A stretch of DNA of 64,000 bases from an uncultured Eubacteriales bacterium (GTDB lineage Bacteria; Bacillota; Clostridia; UBA1381; UMGS1253): NCBI GenBank assembly GCA_902492065.1, contig CABUKE010000002.1, positions 176,704 through 240,703 of the forward strand. Reading direction: 5' to 3'. Under the pieces are notes generated by a model. The model worked only from the letters and a program-made list of their open reading frames with translations. It made no database searches and was not told where the DNA came from. Position 1 is the stretch's first letter. Each line of letters begins with the position of its first letter. Position numbers and translations under genes: made by a program. Of this stretch, positions 8,781-18,550 are shown piece after piece.

Positions 8781-10079
8781 TTACCCGATATCACGGTCTA
8801 TCATTTTATCCGACTCATATACACTGCGTCCCCGCTTGTTCTCATTGCGGATTATCTCAGGTGTTTTACCTTCCAAGACTGTATCCGCATGGACAATGCA
8901 TCGTTCAATTGTTTCGTCTGAAGGGATATCGAACATAATGTCCATCATTGTTTCCTCTACAATTGCCCGCAGGCCGCGTGCACCAGTATTCCGCTCACTC
9001 GCCTTATCGGCAATCGCCTCAATCGCCTCACGGTCAAACTCCAAACGAACATCGTCCATATCCAATAACTTTTGATATTGCTTGATCAGCGCATTCTTTG
9101 GCTCGGTAAGGATACGTACCAATGCCTCACGGTCAAGATTATCGAGCGTCGCCACAATCGGCAACCGACCGATAAACTCCGGAATCAGTCCATATTTCAA
9201 TAAATCCTGAGGGGTTATGTTCTTCAGCGTCTTTCCAAATTCAAGATTCTTTTTGCTCTCTACAACCGCGCCAAATCCCAAAGAATTTTTACCCGTACGG
9301 TTATTGATAATCTTATCAATACCGTCAAAAGCGCCGCCGCATATAAACAAAATATTCGTCGTGTCGATTTGAATAAACTCCTGATGTGGATGCTTTCTGC
9401 CGCCCTGCGGCGGTACAGAGGCAACCGTTCCCTCCAAAATTTTCAAAAGCGCCTGCTGCACGCCCTCACCGCTGACATCGCGCGTTATGGACGGATTCTC
9501 CGACTTTTTAGAAATCTTATCAATTTCATCAATGTAGATAATACCGCGCTCCGCCATATCGATGTCGTAATCGGCCGCTTGAATCAACTTGAGCAGAATA
9601 TTTTCCACATCTTCACCGACATAACCCGCCTCCGTCAAAGAGGTTGCATCCGCAATGGCAAACGGTACATTCAAAATCCGTGCCAGCGTCTGCGCTAAAA
9701 ACGTTTTACCGGAACCGGTCGGCCCAAGCAGCAAAATATTACTTTTTTGCAGTTCCACATCATCGATGTGGTTCTCATGCTCAATTCGTTTATAATGGTT
9801 ATAGACCGCCACGGACATGACCTTTTTTGCCTCATCCTGCCCGATAACATACTGGTCTAAAATTTCTTTTATTTTCTTTGGCTTCGGCACATTTGCCAAA
9901 TCCAAATCCATCGGTTCCATCTCGTATTCGCCATCCAGAACGCTCTGGCACAGCGCAATACACTCATTGCAGATATACACGCCCGGCCCTGCAACGAGCT
10001 TTTTCACCGCATCCTGTGACTTCCCGCAGAAAGAACACTTCAGCAGCTTTGTATTGTTAGTCGGTTTGTTACCGGACAT
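8781..10079 (-). CDS. clpX: ATP-dependent Clp protease ATP-binding subunit ClpX
   Basis: 432 residues from the ATG at 10079, which has GAGAGGTGA 6 bases upstream. The AAA+ unfoldase that feeds substrates to ClpP. The N-terminal zinc-binding domain has CSFCGKS and CNECIALC (residues about 16-45). Walker A is GPTGSGKT (near 120), Walker B IIYIDEIDK, sensor and pore motifs follow, and the ClpP-binding loop is present as IGF-like LGFGA in the usual insertion (near 265). It sits 23 bases downstream of clpP in the conserved tig-clpP-clpX order, and a terminator follows. Confidence 0.97.
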   Translation of the reverse strand: MSGNKPTNNTKLLKCSFCGKSQDAVKKLVAGPGVYICNECIALCQSVLDGEYEMEPMDLDLANVPKPKKIKEILDQYVIGQDEAKKVMSVAVYNHYKRIEHENHIDDVELQKSNILLLGPTGSGKTFLAQTLARILNVPFAIADATSLTEAGYVGEDVENILLKLIQAADYDIDMAERGIIYIDEIDKISKKSENPSITRDVSGEGVQQALLKILEGTVASVPPQGGRKHPHQEFIQIDTTNILFICGGAFDGIDKIINNRTGKNSLGFGAVVESKKNLEFGKTLKNITPQDLLKYGLIPEFIGRLPIVATLDNLDREALVRILTEPKNALIKQYQKLLDMDDVRLEFDREAIEAIADKASERNTGARGLRAIVEETMMDIMFDIPSDETIERCIVHADTVLEGKTPEIIRNENKRGRSVYESDKMIDRDIG

Positions 10080-10102
10080 TGTGTCACCTCTCATTCAAGC
10101 AT

Positions 10103-10693
10103 TTATGCTCTGTGTGTAAACACGTCGTCAATCAGGCCATACGCCTTTGCTTCCTGTGCGCTCATAAAGTTATCCCGGTCTGTGTCGTGTTCGATTACCT
10201 CAAGCGGTTTTCCGGTGTTTTCTGCCATGATACGGTTTAACTTATCACGCGTCTTGAGCACCCAGTCCGTATGGATTTTCATATCCGATGCCTGCCCCTG
10301 CGCGCCGCCCATCGGCTGATGAATCATGATTTCCGCGTTCGGGAGCGCAAACCGCTTGCTCTTTGCGCCGGAGCTAAGAAGAAACGCACCCATAGACGCA
10401 GCCATACCAATGCAGATGGTCGAAACATCGCATTTGATATACTGCATGGTATCATAGATTGCCATGCCCGCTGTTACAGAACCGCCGGGGCTGTTGATAT
10501 AAAACTGGATATCCTTATCCGGGTCCTCACCCTCCAGGAACAGGAGCTGTGCAACAACCAGCGACGACGTTACATCGTTCACTTCTTCTCCCAATATAAT
10601 AATCCGGTCTTTCAGCAGGCGCGAATAAATATCATACGCACGCTCACCGCGGTTCGTCTGTTCGATGACGGTAGGCACTAAACTCATATTCAT
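10103..10693 (-). CDS. clpP: ATP-dependent Clp protease proteolytic subunit ClpP
   Basis: 196 residues from the ATG at 10693, chosen because AGGGAG lies 8 bases upstream and the GTG further up overlaps that site. Serine peptidase of the ClpXP/ClpAP barrel. The catalytic triad is visible: Ser in GMAASMGAFLL (near residue 95), His in MIHQPMGG (near 122) and Asp in HDTDRDNFM (near 171). The handle and N-terminal loop (VPTVIEQTNRGERAYDIYSRLL) are complete. It is between tig and clpX with a 36-base gap to tig and is co-transcribed with both. Confidence 0.97.
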   Translation of the reverse strand: MNMSLVPTVIEQTNRGERAYDIYSRLLKDRIIILGEEVNDVTSSLVVAQLLFLEGEDPDKDIQFYINSPGGSVTAGMAIYDTMQYIKCDVSTICIGMAASMGAFLLSSGAKSKRFALPNAEIMIHQPMGGAQGQASDMKIHTDWVLKTRDKLNRIMAENTGKPLEVIEHDTDRDNFMSAQEAKAYGLIDDVFTHRA

Positions 10694-10729
10694 GCGAATC
10701 ACTCCCTGTCAATGGAATTGTGTATTTTC

Positions 10730-12025
10730 TTATTTTTCAGTTTCTTCAACGAAGTTTGCCTTGGCAATTAAAGCGTCAATCGTCTTGTTTGTAATAATAT
10801 CCTTCTTCAAATCCTCTTCGTTTACAAAGCTCTTCACTTTGTCCACGTCCATCTTGTACTGCTCTGCAAGCTTTTCATACTCCTTGGCAACGTCATCCTT
10901 AAGCGCCTTGATTTTTTCCTTTTTCGCCATTGCTTCAAGCGCAAGCATACCCTTAACCTGACGCTCTGCCTGCTCGCGGAACTGTCCGCGGAACGCCGCC
11001 ATGTCAAGGCCGGCATACTCCAAGTATTTCTCAACCGTCATACCCTGATAAGACAGACGCATTTCAAAGTCGCGTACGAGGTCGTCAATCCGGTTTTCAT
11101 ACATGATATCCGGAATTTCAGCCTTCATCTTATCAACAACAAAGTCAATTACTTCATTTTCCAGTTCCTGCTTTTCCCGCTTCTCGGCATTCTCCTTCAG
11201 CTTTGCCAAAATATCTGCCTTAAATTCATCTAATGTATCAAATTCGCTGACATCTTTTGCAAATTCGTCGTCCAGCTCCGGCAATTCCTTCGCCTTAATG
11301 CTGTGAATTTTTACTTTAAATACAGCAGGCTTGCCCGCAAGCTCCGGTGCATGATATTCTTCCGGGAAGGTCACGTTTACGTCAGTTTCCTCGCCTGCAT
11401 TCTTCCCAACCAGTTGGTCTTCAAAGCCCGGAATAAACTGTCCGGAACCAAGCTCAAGCTCATAGCCTTCGCCCTTGCCGCCTTCAAACGCAACGCCGTC
11501 AACAAAGCCCTCAAAGTCAATTACAACCGTGTCGCCGTTCTGTGCAGCACGATCCTCTACCGTAAGGATACGCGCGTTCTGGCTCTGGTAACGCGTCAGT
11601 TCACGTTCCACGTCCTCGTCTGTTACAGGATATTCCGGCTTCTTCACATCAATCGTTTCAAATTTGCTGATTTTTACATCCGGCTTTACCGTAACCTTTG
11701 CCGTCAAAACGAGGCAGTTTTCCGCATCCGGAAACTGCTTAATGTCAACCTCCGGACGGGAAACCGGCTCAATCTTTGCTTCTTTAATCGCCGCTTCATA
11801 CGCGTCTGGGAACACGAAATTGATTGCATCGTCGTAAAAAATCTCGCTGCCGTACATCTTTTCCACAATCTTCCGTGGCGCCTTCCCCTTCCGGAAGCCG
11901 GGGATATTGAAGTGCTTTATATTCTTTATGTAGGAACGCTGCATTGCAGACTCAAAGGCATCTTTTTCAATTTCAAATTCAAGCTCAACTACGTTTGTTT
12001 CCAACTTTTCAACCTTTACACTCAT
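10730..12025 (-). CDS. tig: Trigger factor (ribosome-bound chaperone/PPIase)
   Basis: 431 residues from the ATG at 12025, preceded by GGAGGAAAAAAG. It binds the ribosome near the exit tunnel and folds nascent chains. The N-terminal ribosome-binding domain contains the signature FNIPGFRKGKAPRK (near residues 35-48). A FKBP-type prolyl isomerase domain (GDTVVIDFEGFVDG, near 155) is followed by a long helical C-terminal chaperone domain rich in lysine and glutamate. It is the first gene of tig-clpP-clpX and has a good promoter at 12087-12114. Confidence 0.97.
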   Translation of the reverse strand: MSVKVEKLETNVVELEFEIEKDAFESAMQRSYIKNIKHFNIPGFRKGKAPRKIVEKMYGSEIFYDDAINFVFPDAYEAAIKEAKIEPVSRPEVDIKQFPDAENCLVLTAKVTVKPDVKISKFETIDVKKPEYPVTDEDVERELTRYQSQNARILTVEDRAAQNGDTVVIDFEGFVDGVAFEGGKGEGYELELGSGQFIPGFEDQLVGKNAGEETDVNVTFPEEYHAPELAGKPAVFKVKIHSIKAKELPELDDEFAKDVSEFDTLDEFKADILAKLKENAEKREKQELENEVIDFVVDKMKAEIPDIMYENRIDDLVRDFEMRLSYQGMTVEKYLEYAGLDMAAFRGQFREQAERQVKGMLALEAMAKKEKIKALKDDVAKEYEKLAEQYKMDVDKVKSFVNEEDLKKDIITNKTIDALIAKANFVEETEK

Positions 12026-12086
12026 CTTTTTTCCTCCACACTCAATTTTACCATTTAACATTTGTACAAAGAACAATCATTATGAT

Positions 12087-12114
12087 ATTATAGCATACCA
12101 ACAGGAATTTGCAA
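12087..12114 (-). promoter_or_regulatory. Sigma-A promoter for tig-clpP-clpX
   Basis: On the minus strand, TTGCAA (12109-12114) and TATAAT (12087-12092) are 16 bases apart, about 60 bases upstream of the tig start. Confidence 0.7.
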
Positions 12115-12133
12115 CCTTTTTTCTGAAAAATTT

Positions 12134-12841
12134 TTAATCTGTTAATTTTTTGGGTATAAATTCCAAATAATCACACGAAACCAAGTCGAACTTTATACCA
12201 TTCTGTTCCCCCACAAAGGCGTACTGTCGTGCGCTGCCATGAATATGCCCATAAATAACATGTTTTATTCCGTATTTTAACATAAGCTCTAAAAATCCAG
12301 GATCAATCTGTCCCGCTGCCGTTACAGGCGGATAATGGGTAAAAAAGAGAATCTCCTTCGGATTATATTTGACCCCTTCTGTCAAGGACAGTTCCGCCCG
12401 CATTAATTCCCGCTGGTAAATCTTTGCATCCTCTTCTGTAAAGCCGCTTGTTGCCGGGCAGTTCCACAGTCTTGTTCCACAGATTGCCGTTGTATTGTAT
12501 AAGAACGCATTGTTCTGCAAAAAGTGGATAGCTCGGTAGCCATGCTCCGATACATAACGCCGCAGCTTGCTTACGGTGTCCCACCAGTAGTCATGGTTAC
12601 CTTTCATTAAAATCTTCGTCCCCGGAAGCGCATCTAAGAAGTCAAAATCCCGCTTTGCTTCCGAAAGATGCATTGCCCAGCAAAAGTCCCCCGGCAAAAC
12701 GACCCAATCTTCTTCATTTACAAGTCTGCGCCAGTTTTCGTCCAGTCGTTCTACATAGTTTTCCCACGCTTTTCCGAATACGTCCATCGGCTTGTCAACG
12801 CCAAGCGGCAGATGCAAATCCGAAATTGTAAACAGTGCCAT
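12134..12841 (-). CDS. Metallophosphoesterase (calcineurin-like)
   Basis: 235 residues forming one calcineurin-like phosphoesterase domain. The metal ligands are visible in order: DLH (residue 8), GDFCWAM (near 51), GNHDYWW (near 80), HYPP (near 166) and GHIHG (near 196). This matches a group of cytosolic predicted phosphohydrolases in Firmicutes whose substrate is unknown. The start ATG has GGAGGGG 5 bases upstream. It lies 15 bases downstream of pncB on the same strand and is probably co-transcribed with it. A nucleotide or NAD-related substrate is possible from that context but unproven. Confidence 0.85.
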   Translation of the reverse strand: MALFTISDLHLPLGVDKPMDVFGKAWENYVERLDENWRRLVNEEDWVVLPGDFCWAMHLSEAKRDFDFLDALPGTKILMKGNHDYWWDTVSKLRRYVSEHGYRAIHFLQNNAFLYNTTAICGTRLWNCPATSGFTEEDAKIYQRELMRAELSLTEGVKYNPKEILFFTHYPPVTAAGQIDPGFLELMLKYGIKHVIYGHIHGSARQYAFVGEQNGIKFDLVSCDYLEFIPKKLTD

Positions 12842-12856
12842 AAATCCCCTCCGCTT

Positions 12857-14308
12857 CTACTTTGAATACTGACCTAACAGGCTGTTTTTGATATCCCACA
12901 AATTTTGTGACAAATCAACATAATAGTTGTGCGGGTTTTCAAACCGTTTTACTTCATCCCACAGCATGCCAACCTGCTGCGCGCAGAACGCCTTGATTTC
13001 CTCCAGCGAGGGCGACGTGTATACGCACTCCCCATGCTTGAAAATCTGCACCAAGACGGGCTTTGCGTAAAAGTCCTCTACGAGCTTTCGTTTCCAGATA
13101 TGCTCCGGATCAAAAATCTCATATGGCTTTGTATCGTCAATTTTCTCGTCGTGCAGCGTAATTACATCTGCAATTGCCATATCGTTTTCCCGGGAATACA
13201 GGCGATATACCTGCTTAAAACACGGCGTCGTAATTTTTGTTACGTTTTCGCTCAGCTTGATTTTCGGCGTAACTGTACCGTCGTATTCCTCCACCGCAAC
13301 AATTTTATACACGCCGCCAAACACCGGCTCAGAGCTTGATGTAATCAGCCGTTCGCCCACGCCAAAAGAGTTGATCTGCGCTCCCTGCATCAACGTATCG
13401 CGAATAATGAACTCGTCGAGAGAATTTGATGCAACAATGCCACAGTCCGGGAATCCTGCATCGTCAAGCATCTTACGCGCCTTTTTGGACAAATAGGTGA
13501 TATCGCCGCTGTCAATCCGAATACCCTTCGGCCTGTGGCCCATTGGGAGCAGTACATCGCGGAACACGCGGATTGCATTCGGGATACCGCTCTTTAATAC
13601 ATTATATGTGTCGACCAAAAGTGTGCAGTCCTCCGGATACGTTTTTGCGTACGCGGCAAACGCGTCGTACTCATTGTCAAAAAGCTGTATCCAGCTATGC
13701 GCCATAGTGCCAAGCGCGGGTACGCCAAACTTACGCTCCGCAATCGCACACGCAGTTCCGACACAGCCGCCGATATATGCTGCGCGCGCGCCCATAATGG
13801 CAGCATTGTAGCCCTGCGCCCGGCGGGAGCCAAACTCCATGACCGGACGGCCGTCCGCCGCGCGGACAATGCGGTTCGCTTTCGTCGCAATCAGGCTTTG
13901 GTGGTTTACTGTCAAAAGAATCATCGTTTCAACAAACTGCGCCTGAATCACCGGCCCGCGCACCGTAACAATCGGTTCGCCCGGAAAGATGGGCATTCCT
14001 TCCGGAACAGCCCACACATCACATTCAAACTTGAAATTTTTGAGATAGTCCAAAAATTCTTCACAGAACATGCCCTTGCTGCGCAAAAAGGCAATGTCCT
14101 CCTCGTCAAACTTCAAATTTTCCAGATACTCAATCAACTGCTCAACGCCAACCATAATGGCATAGCCGCCGCCGTCCGGCACCTTTCGGAAAAACATGTC
14201 AAAGTATACAATCTTGTCTACAAATCCATGCTCAAAATACCCATTCGCCATAGTAAACTCGTAAAAGTCCGTTAGCATTGTCAGATTTTCTCTGTCCATT
14301 CTGTCCAT
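12857..14308 (-). CDS. pncB: Nicotinate phosphoribosyltransferase
   Basis: 483 residues, the longer bacterial form of NAPRTase. It makes nicotinate mononucleotide from nicotinate and PRPP with ATP hydrolysis, the salvage entry to NAD. Visible motifs are the N-terminal LTDFYEFTMANGYF, GSRRAQG (near residue 155), the histidine region GTMAHSWIQLF (near 197-207) and IRIDSGDITYLSKKAR (near 260). The N-terminal start is uncertain because a second ATG lies three codons in. It pairs functionally with nadE at 26.6 kb. The phosphoesterase gene follows closely. Confidence 0.95.
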   Translation of the reverse strand: MDRMDRENLTMLTDFYEFTMANGYFEHGFVDKIVYFDMFFRKVPDGGGYAIMVGVEQLIEYLENLKFDEEDIAFLRSKGMFCEEFLDYLKNFKFECDVWAVPEGMPIFPGEPIVTVRGPVIQAQFVETMILLTVNHQSLIATKANRIVRAADGRPVMEFGSRRAQGYNAAIMGARAAYIGGCVGTACAIAERKFGVPALGTMAHSWIQLFDNEYDAFAAYAKTYPEDCTLLVDTYNVLKSGIPNAIRVFRDVLLPMGHRPKGIRIDSGDITYLSKKARKMLDDAGFPDCGIVASNSLDEFIIRDTLMQGAQINSFGVGERLITSSSEPVFGGVYKIVAVEEYDGTVTPKIKLSENVTKITTPCFKQVYRLYSRENDMAIADVITLHDEKIDDTKPYEIFDPEHIWKRKLVEDFYAKPVLVQIFKHGECVYTSPSLEEIKAFCAQQVGMLWDEVKRFENPHNYYVDLSQNLWDIKNSLLGQYSK

Positions 14309-14350
14309 CGCCTTTTCTATAATTTTTACAGCCTTAACTCGATTGTTATA

Positions 14351-14379
14351 AATATATCATACTTTTTTCAAATTTGCAA
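14351..14379 (-). promoter_or_regulatory. Candidate promoter for pncB
   Basis: On the minus strand, TTGCAA (14374-14379) and TATATT (14351-14356) are 17 bases apart. It overlaps the end of pcrA and lies about 45 bases upstream of pncB. Confidence 0.6.
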
Positions 14380-16612
14380 ACATTGCCATCAAATTTTTTG
14401 TGTCGCCGTTTTCAAACTGGATTTGTACCTTATGGTCATTGCCCAACGGAGTTATTGACAAGACCTTCCCTTTGCCAAACTTTTTGTGCAGAACGGTATC
14501 GCCCTCTGCATAGTCGAGCTTGCCGCCGTTTCCGCTTGTTTTGCGGACATCAAAGCTCTCAAACAGGCTCGACTTTGTGGCGTTTGTGAACTGTGCAATC
14601 GTATTTTTGAGTATTTTCGAGCGTTCCGCGCCGCTCAGGGCCACAGCTTGCACGGCCTTCTTTTTTCTACCGCCAAACTCAAAGAGCAAATCCTGCGGGA
14701 TTTCCTGCACAAATCGCGACACGCGCGGGTACGTCGTCTGTCCAAAAATCATACGCGCTTGCGCTTTCGTAATATAAAGGTTTTCCTTTGCGCGCGTAAT
14801 GGCAACGTAGCAAAGCCGCCGTTCTTCCTCGATTTCTTCTTCATCCACCATCGAACGGGTACCCGGGAAAAGCCCCTCCTCCATACCTGCAAGGAACACG
14901 ACCGGAAACTCCAGTCCCTTCGCAGAATGAATTGTCATAAGCGTAACGGCAGGCTGATCCTCGTCGTAATTATCAATATCGGAAATAAGGGAAACATTCT
15001 CCAAAAAGTCCGACAGCGACGGTTCCTCTGCCGACGCTTCATATTCCTTTACCACAGACATAAATTCGTCCAGGTTTTCCATTCGGCTCTGTGCCTCAAT
15101 CGAGTTTTCCAGCATTAAAGCCTGTCGATACCCCGTCTTATCGAGTACCAAATCGACAAAATCCGTCAGGCGCATTTCCGGCTGTGACCGATGCAGCAGG
15201 TCAATCATAGCCGTAAAGTCACCAAGCTTTACAGACGCACGCAACAGCTCGGAATATCGATTTGCTTCTTTTATCACATCGTACATGCTTGTTCCAAGGC
15301 TGTCCGCAATATCCTGCGCGTACCCGACTGTTGTCGCACCAATCCCACGTTTTGGCTCGTTAATGATTCGTTTCAGACTTACACTATCGGCCGGATTATG
15401 AATCACACGCAGGTAAGCGATGATATCCTTGATTTCCTTGCGGTCATAGAAACGCAGACCCGCCAACACACGGTACGGAATTCCCTGCTTTAAAAGCATT
15501 TCCTCGAGTACGCGCGACTGTGCGTTGGTGCGGTACAGGATAACAAAATCACTAAACTGTCGCGTCCCCTCTGATACAATTCGGTCAATCTCCCGCGCGA
15601 TGAAGCGTCCTTCGTCATGTTCATTCTCTGCATCGTAAAAGTAAATCTTATCGCCTTCCGCGCCTTCTGTCCAGAGATTCTTCCCCTTCCGCTTTCGGTT
15701 GTGCGCAATTACATCGTTTGCCGCGTTTAGAATCGTCTGTGTGGAGCGGTAATTCTGCTCAAGCTTGATTACCTTAGCGTCCGGAAATTCTTGTTCAAAG
15801 TCAAGGATATTGCGGATGTTGGCGCCGCGGAATTTGTAAATGCTCTGGTCGTCGTCGCCCACGACGCACAAATTCCGATGCGCGCCAGACAAAAGGGAAA
15901 CAAGCCGGTACTGCGCATTGTTCGTGTCCTGATACTCGTCAACCATGATATAGCGGAACTTCTTCTGGTAGTATTCCAGAGCATCCGGATTTTCCTCAAA
16001 CAGACGGACGGTATTGACGATAATATCGTCAAAGTCAAGCGCATTATTCGCCTTTAATATGTTTTGATAGGATATGTAAAGCTGGGCAATTTTACTCATA
16101 CGAAAGTCGCCGGCATACATCTTTTCAAACTCCTGTGGACTGAGCAAATCGTCCTTTGCGTTACTGATTTGCGCAAGCACGGAACGCGGCGCAAAGTTTT
16201 TGTCTGACAAATTGAGCTGTTTTAAGCAGTCCTTGATGACCGTCTGCGAGTCGGCACTGTCGTAGATAACAAAACTGCTGTCGTAACCAAGCCGCGTAAT
16301 GTAACGGCGCAGGATTTTGACACACATCGAGTGAAAGGTCGAAACCCAGATATCGTTTGCACTTTCGTCAAACAGACGTGCAACACGCGTTTTCATCTCG
16401 TTAGCGGCCTTGTTGGTAAACGTAATCGCCAGTATATTGTACGGACGCACCTGCTTTTCCAGCAGCAGATACGCAATCCGATTGACAAGCACGGTCGTCT
16501 TTCCGCTGCCTGCGCCTGCCAGAATCAAAAGCGGTCCCTCCGTATGCATCACTGCCTCTCTCTGCATCGGATTCAGACCTGCAAAAAGTTCTTTTGTATC
16601 GAATTCACCCAT
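14357..16612 (-). CDS. pcrA: ATP-dependent DNA helicase PcrA (UvrD family)
   Basis: 751 residues from the ATG at 16612, with GGAGG 11 bases upstream; an ATG six codons earlier overlaps that site and has none of its own. A superfamily 1A 3'-5' helicase in repair and replication. Motifs: Q motif LNPMQREAV, Walker A AGAGSGKTTVL (near residue 33), DEYQDTN (motif II, near 225), GDDDQSIYKFRGA (motif III), QNYRST, VTLMTIHSAKGLEFP (motif V) and YVAITRAKENLYI (motif VI). A C-terminal Tudor-like YAEGDTVLHKKFGKGKV segment, which binds RNA polymerase in PcrA, is present. It stands alone between pncB and the hydrogenase operon. Confidence 0.95.
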   Translation of the reverse strand: MGEFDTKELFAGLNPMQREAVMHTEGPLLILAGAGSGKTTVLVNRIAYLLLEKQVRPYNILAITFTNKAANEMKTRVARLFDESANDIWVSTFHSMCVKILRRYITRLGYDSSFVIYDSADSQTVIKDCLKQLNLSDKNFAPRSVLAQISNAKDDLLSPQEFEKMYAGDFRMSKIAQLYISYQNILKANNALDFDDIIVNTVRLFEENPDALEYYQKKFRYIMVDEYQDTNNAQYRLVSLLSGAHRNLCVVGDDDQSIYKFRGANIRNILDFEQEFPDAKVIKLEQNYRSTQTILNAANDVIAHNRKRKGKNLWTEGAEGDKIYFYDAENEHDEGRFIAREIDRIVSEGTRQFSDFVILYRTNAQSRVLEEMLLKQGIPYRVLAGLRFYDRKEIKDIIAYLRVIHNPADSVSLKRIINEPKRGIGATTVGYAQDIADSLGTSMYDVIKEANRYSELLRASVKLGDFTAMIDLLHRSQPEMRLTDFVDLVLDKTGYRQALMLENSIEAQSRMENLDEFMSVVKEYEASAEEPSLSDFLENVSLISDIDNYDEDQPAVTLMTIHSAKGLEFPVVFLAGMEEGLFPGTRSMVDEEEIEEERRLCYVAITRAKENLYITKAQARMIFGQTTYPRVSRFVQEIPQDLLFEFGGRKKKAVQAVALSGAERSKILKNTIAQFTNATKSSLFESFDVRKTSGNGGKLDYAEGDTVLHKKFGKGKVLSITPLGNDHKVQIQFENGDTKNLMAMFANLKKV

Positions 16613-16719
16613 TTCGTCTATTTCCTCCATATTTGTTCAGTCTAAACAGTTACTATATTATTGTACCGCATTTTCAACAGAATGGAAAGGGAAATCCGAA
16701 AATTTGTTCATGTTCCCAC

Positions 16720-16761
16720 AAAAAAATTCAGCGTAAAGCCGAAATCCGGCCTCACGCTGAA
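16720..16761 (-). terminator. Intrinsic terminator of the hydrogenase operon
   Basis: On the minus strand a long stem (TTCAGCGT...ACGCTGAA arms, 16727-16741 with 16747-16761) is followed by seven T residues. It lies 20 bases past the hydA stop. Confidence 0.85.
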
Positions 16762-16780
16762 GTATTTCCTTTTAAAAATA

Positions 16781-18526
16781 TTAGTACAGATCGCGCTTCA
16801 CATAATGCGTGTGCAGAAGCTCATGCGCTTTATGCGAACCCGGCTTTTCAAAATACTCGTCGTAAAGCTTCTTGATGACCGGATTCTCGTGCGATTTACG
16901 AATTGGAAGAGACTTATCCTCTGTATAAAGCGCCTTTGCGCGCTCCGCCTTCAAATCAATCTCCATATGCACCTTCGCCGGAACGATTGGCTGGCCGCCG
17001 CCCGTTACACAGCCGCCTGGACATGCCATGATTTCAACAAAATCATACGTTTCCTCACCGGCTTTGATTGCGTCGAGCAGCTTCCGCGCGTTGCCGAGGC
17101 CGTGCGCCACAGCCGCTTTGATCTTCTTGCCTGCAATCTCAACCTCAGCGCGCTTAATACCGTCCGTACCACGTACAATACTGTAGCTGTCCTCCGGTAC
17201 GCTCTCGCCGGAGAGAACCTCTGCAACCGTACGAAGTGCAGCCTCCATTACGCCGCCTGTCGCGCCGAAAATAACACCTGCGCCCGTCGCCGCGCCAAAC
17301 GGATTCTCAAACTCTTCGTCCGGAAGCTTTGTAAACTCAATGCCAGCTTCTTTAATCATCCGGGCAAGCTCGCGTGTCGTCAGTACAATATCGACATCCT
17401 TCAAACCGTCATGCGAAAGCTCCTCGCGTCCAGCCTCGAACTTCTTTGCTGTACACGGCATGATGGAAACATTTACAATGCTTTTCGGGTCAATCCCCTC
17501 TTTTTCTGCATAGTACGTCTTGATTACCGCACCGAACATTTCGTGCGGCGACTTTGCAGACGAAAGATTGTCCAAAAATTCCGGATAGTTGTGCTCGCAG
17601 AACTTTACCCAGCCCGGGCTGCAGGAGGTGATAACCGGGAGTTTGCCGCCGTTTGTAATGCGGTCGATAACTTCCGTGCCTTCTTCCATAATCGTCAGGT
17701 CCGCGCCTGTATCGGTGTCAAACACCTTGCTGAATCCGAGCCGGCGCAGCGCAGCAACCATTTTCCCCGTCACCGGCGTGCCAATCTCCATCCCGAATTC
17801 CTCGCCAAGCGCAGCGCGCACTGCTGGAGCAGTCTGCACGACAACATACTTCGACTCATCGTGGATAGCATCCCAAACCTTTGCCGTATCATCCTTTTCA
17901 TACAACGCGCCAACCGGACATGCTACGATACATTGTCCGCAATTTACACATGCCACTTCCCCAAGCGATTTGTCGAACGCACAGCCGATGTTCGTCGCAA
18001 AACCACGATGTTTCGCGTCGATTACGCCGACTGTCTGCACATTTTTGCAGACGCTGACACACCGGCGGCAAAGGATACATTTATTGTTATCACGCACAAT
18101 AGACGGCGACAAATCGTCGATTTTGGCCTTGTGTTCGTCCTCTGTTCCTTCGTACGGGAGTTCCGTAATGCCAAGTTCCTCCGCCAAAGACTGAAGCTCA
18201 CAATTGCGGTTACGCACACAGGTCAGACATGACTTCTCATGGTTCGACAAAATCAGCTCCAACGTCGTCTTTCTCGACTCGCGTACGAGCGGAGAGTTGG
18301 TATAAACCTCCATCCCCTCATTGACTGGATACACGCATGCAGCCTGCAAGCTTCTTGCACCCTTGATTTCAACGACGCACATACGGCAGGAACCAATCTG
18401 GTTTACATCTTTCAAATAACAGAGCGTCGGTATATCGATATTGGCAAGACGTGCCGCCTCTAAAACGGTAGAACCCTTCGGCGCGCTCACGTCAATGCCA
18501 TTGATTTTCAAATTGACCATATCCAT
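16781..18526 (-). CDS. hydA: [FeFe] hydrogenase catalytic subunit HydA (multimeric, NAD-linked type)
   Basis: 581 residues. It makes H2 (or oxidises it) at an H-cluster, with electrons from reduced ferredoxin and NADH through HydB/HydC. In order: a [2Fe-2S] domain with Cys36, 47, 50 and 64; a His-Cys3 [4Fe-4S] site with His96, Cys100, 103 and 109; two [4Fe-4S] clusters with Cys150-160 and Cys193-203; then the H-domain with motif L1 TSCSPGW (Cys302), L2 MPCTAKK (Cys358) and L3 MACPGGCVTGGG (Cys502, Cys506). The C-terminal small-subunit region follows. L1 has Ser where many monomeric enzymes have the proton-relay Cys. Last gene of the five-gene operon, 24 bases after hydB. Confidence 0.95.
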   Translation of the reverse strand: MDMVNLKINGIDVSAPKGSTVLEAARLANIDIPTLCYLKDVNQIGSCRMCVVEIKGARSLQAACVYPVNEGMEVYTNSPLVRESRKTTLELILSNHEKSCLTCVRNRNCELQSLAEELGITELPYEGTEDEHKAKIDDLSPSIVRDNNKCILCRRCVSVCKNVQTVGVIDAKHRGFATNIGCAFDKSLGEVACVNCGQCIVACPVGALYEKDDTAKVWDAIHDESKYVVVQTAPAVRAALGEEFGMEIGTPVTGKMVAALRRLGFSKVFDTDTGADLTIMEEGTEVIDRITNGGKLPVITSCSPGWVKFCEHNYPEFLDNLSSAKSPHEMFGAVIKTYYAEKEGIDPKSIVNVSIMPCTAKKFEAGREELSHDGLKDVDIVLTTRELARMIKEAGIEFTKLPDEEFENPFGAATGAGVIFGATGGVMEAALRTVAEVLSGESVPEDSYSIVRGTDGIKRAEVEIAGKKIKAAVAHGLGNARKLLDAIKAGEETYDFVEIMACPGGCVTGGGQPIVPAKVHMEIDLKAERAKALYTEDKSLPIRKSHENPVIKKLYDEYFEKPGSHKAHELLHTHYVKRDLY

Positions 18527-18550
18527 TGTTCTTTTCTCCTTTCCGGCGTA

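Noticed and set aside
16661..18232. 523-codon open frame on the plus strand opposite hydA
   Set aside because: It is antisense to a clear hydrogenase gene with all cluster motifs, has no ribosome binding site, and is rich in Arg, His, Asn and Cys as expected for a shadow frame.
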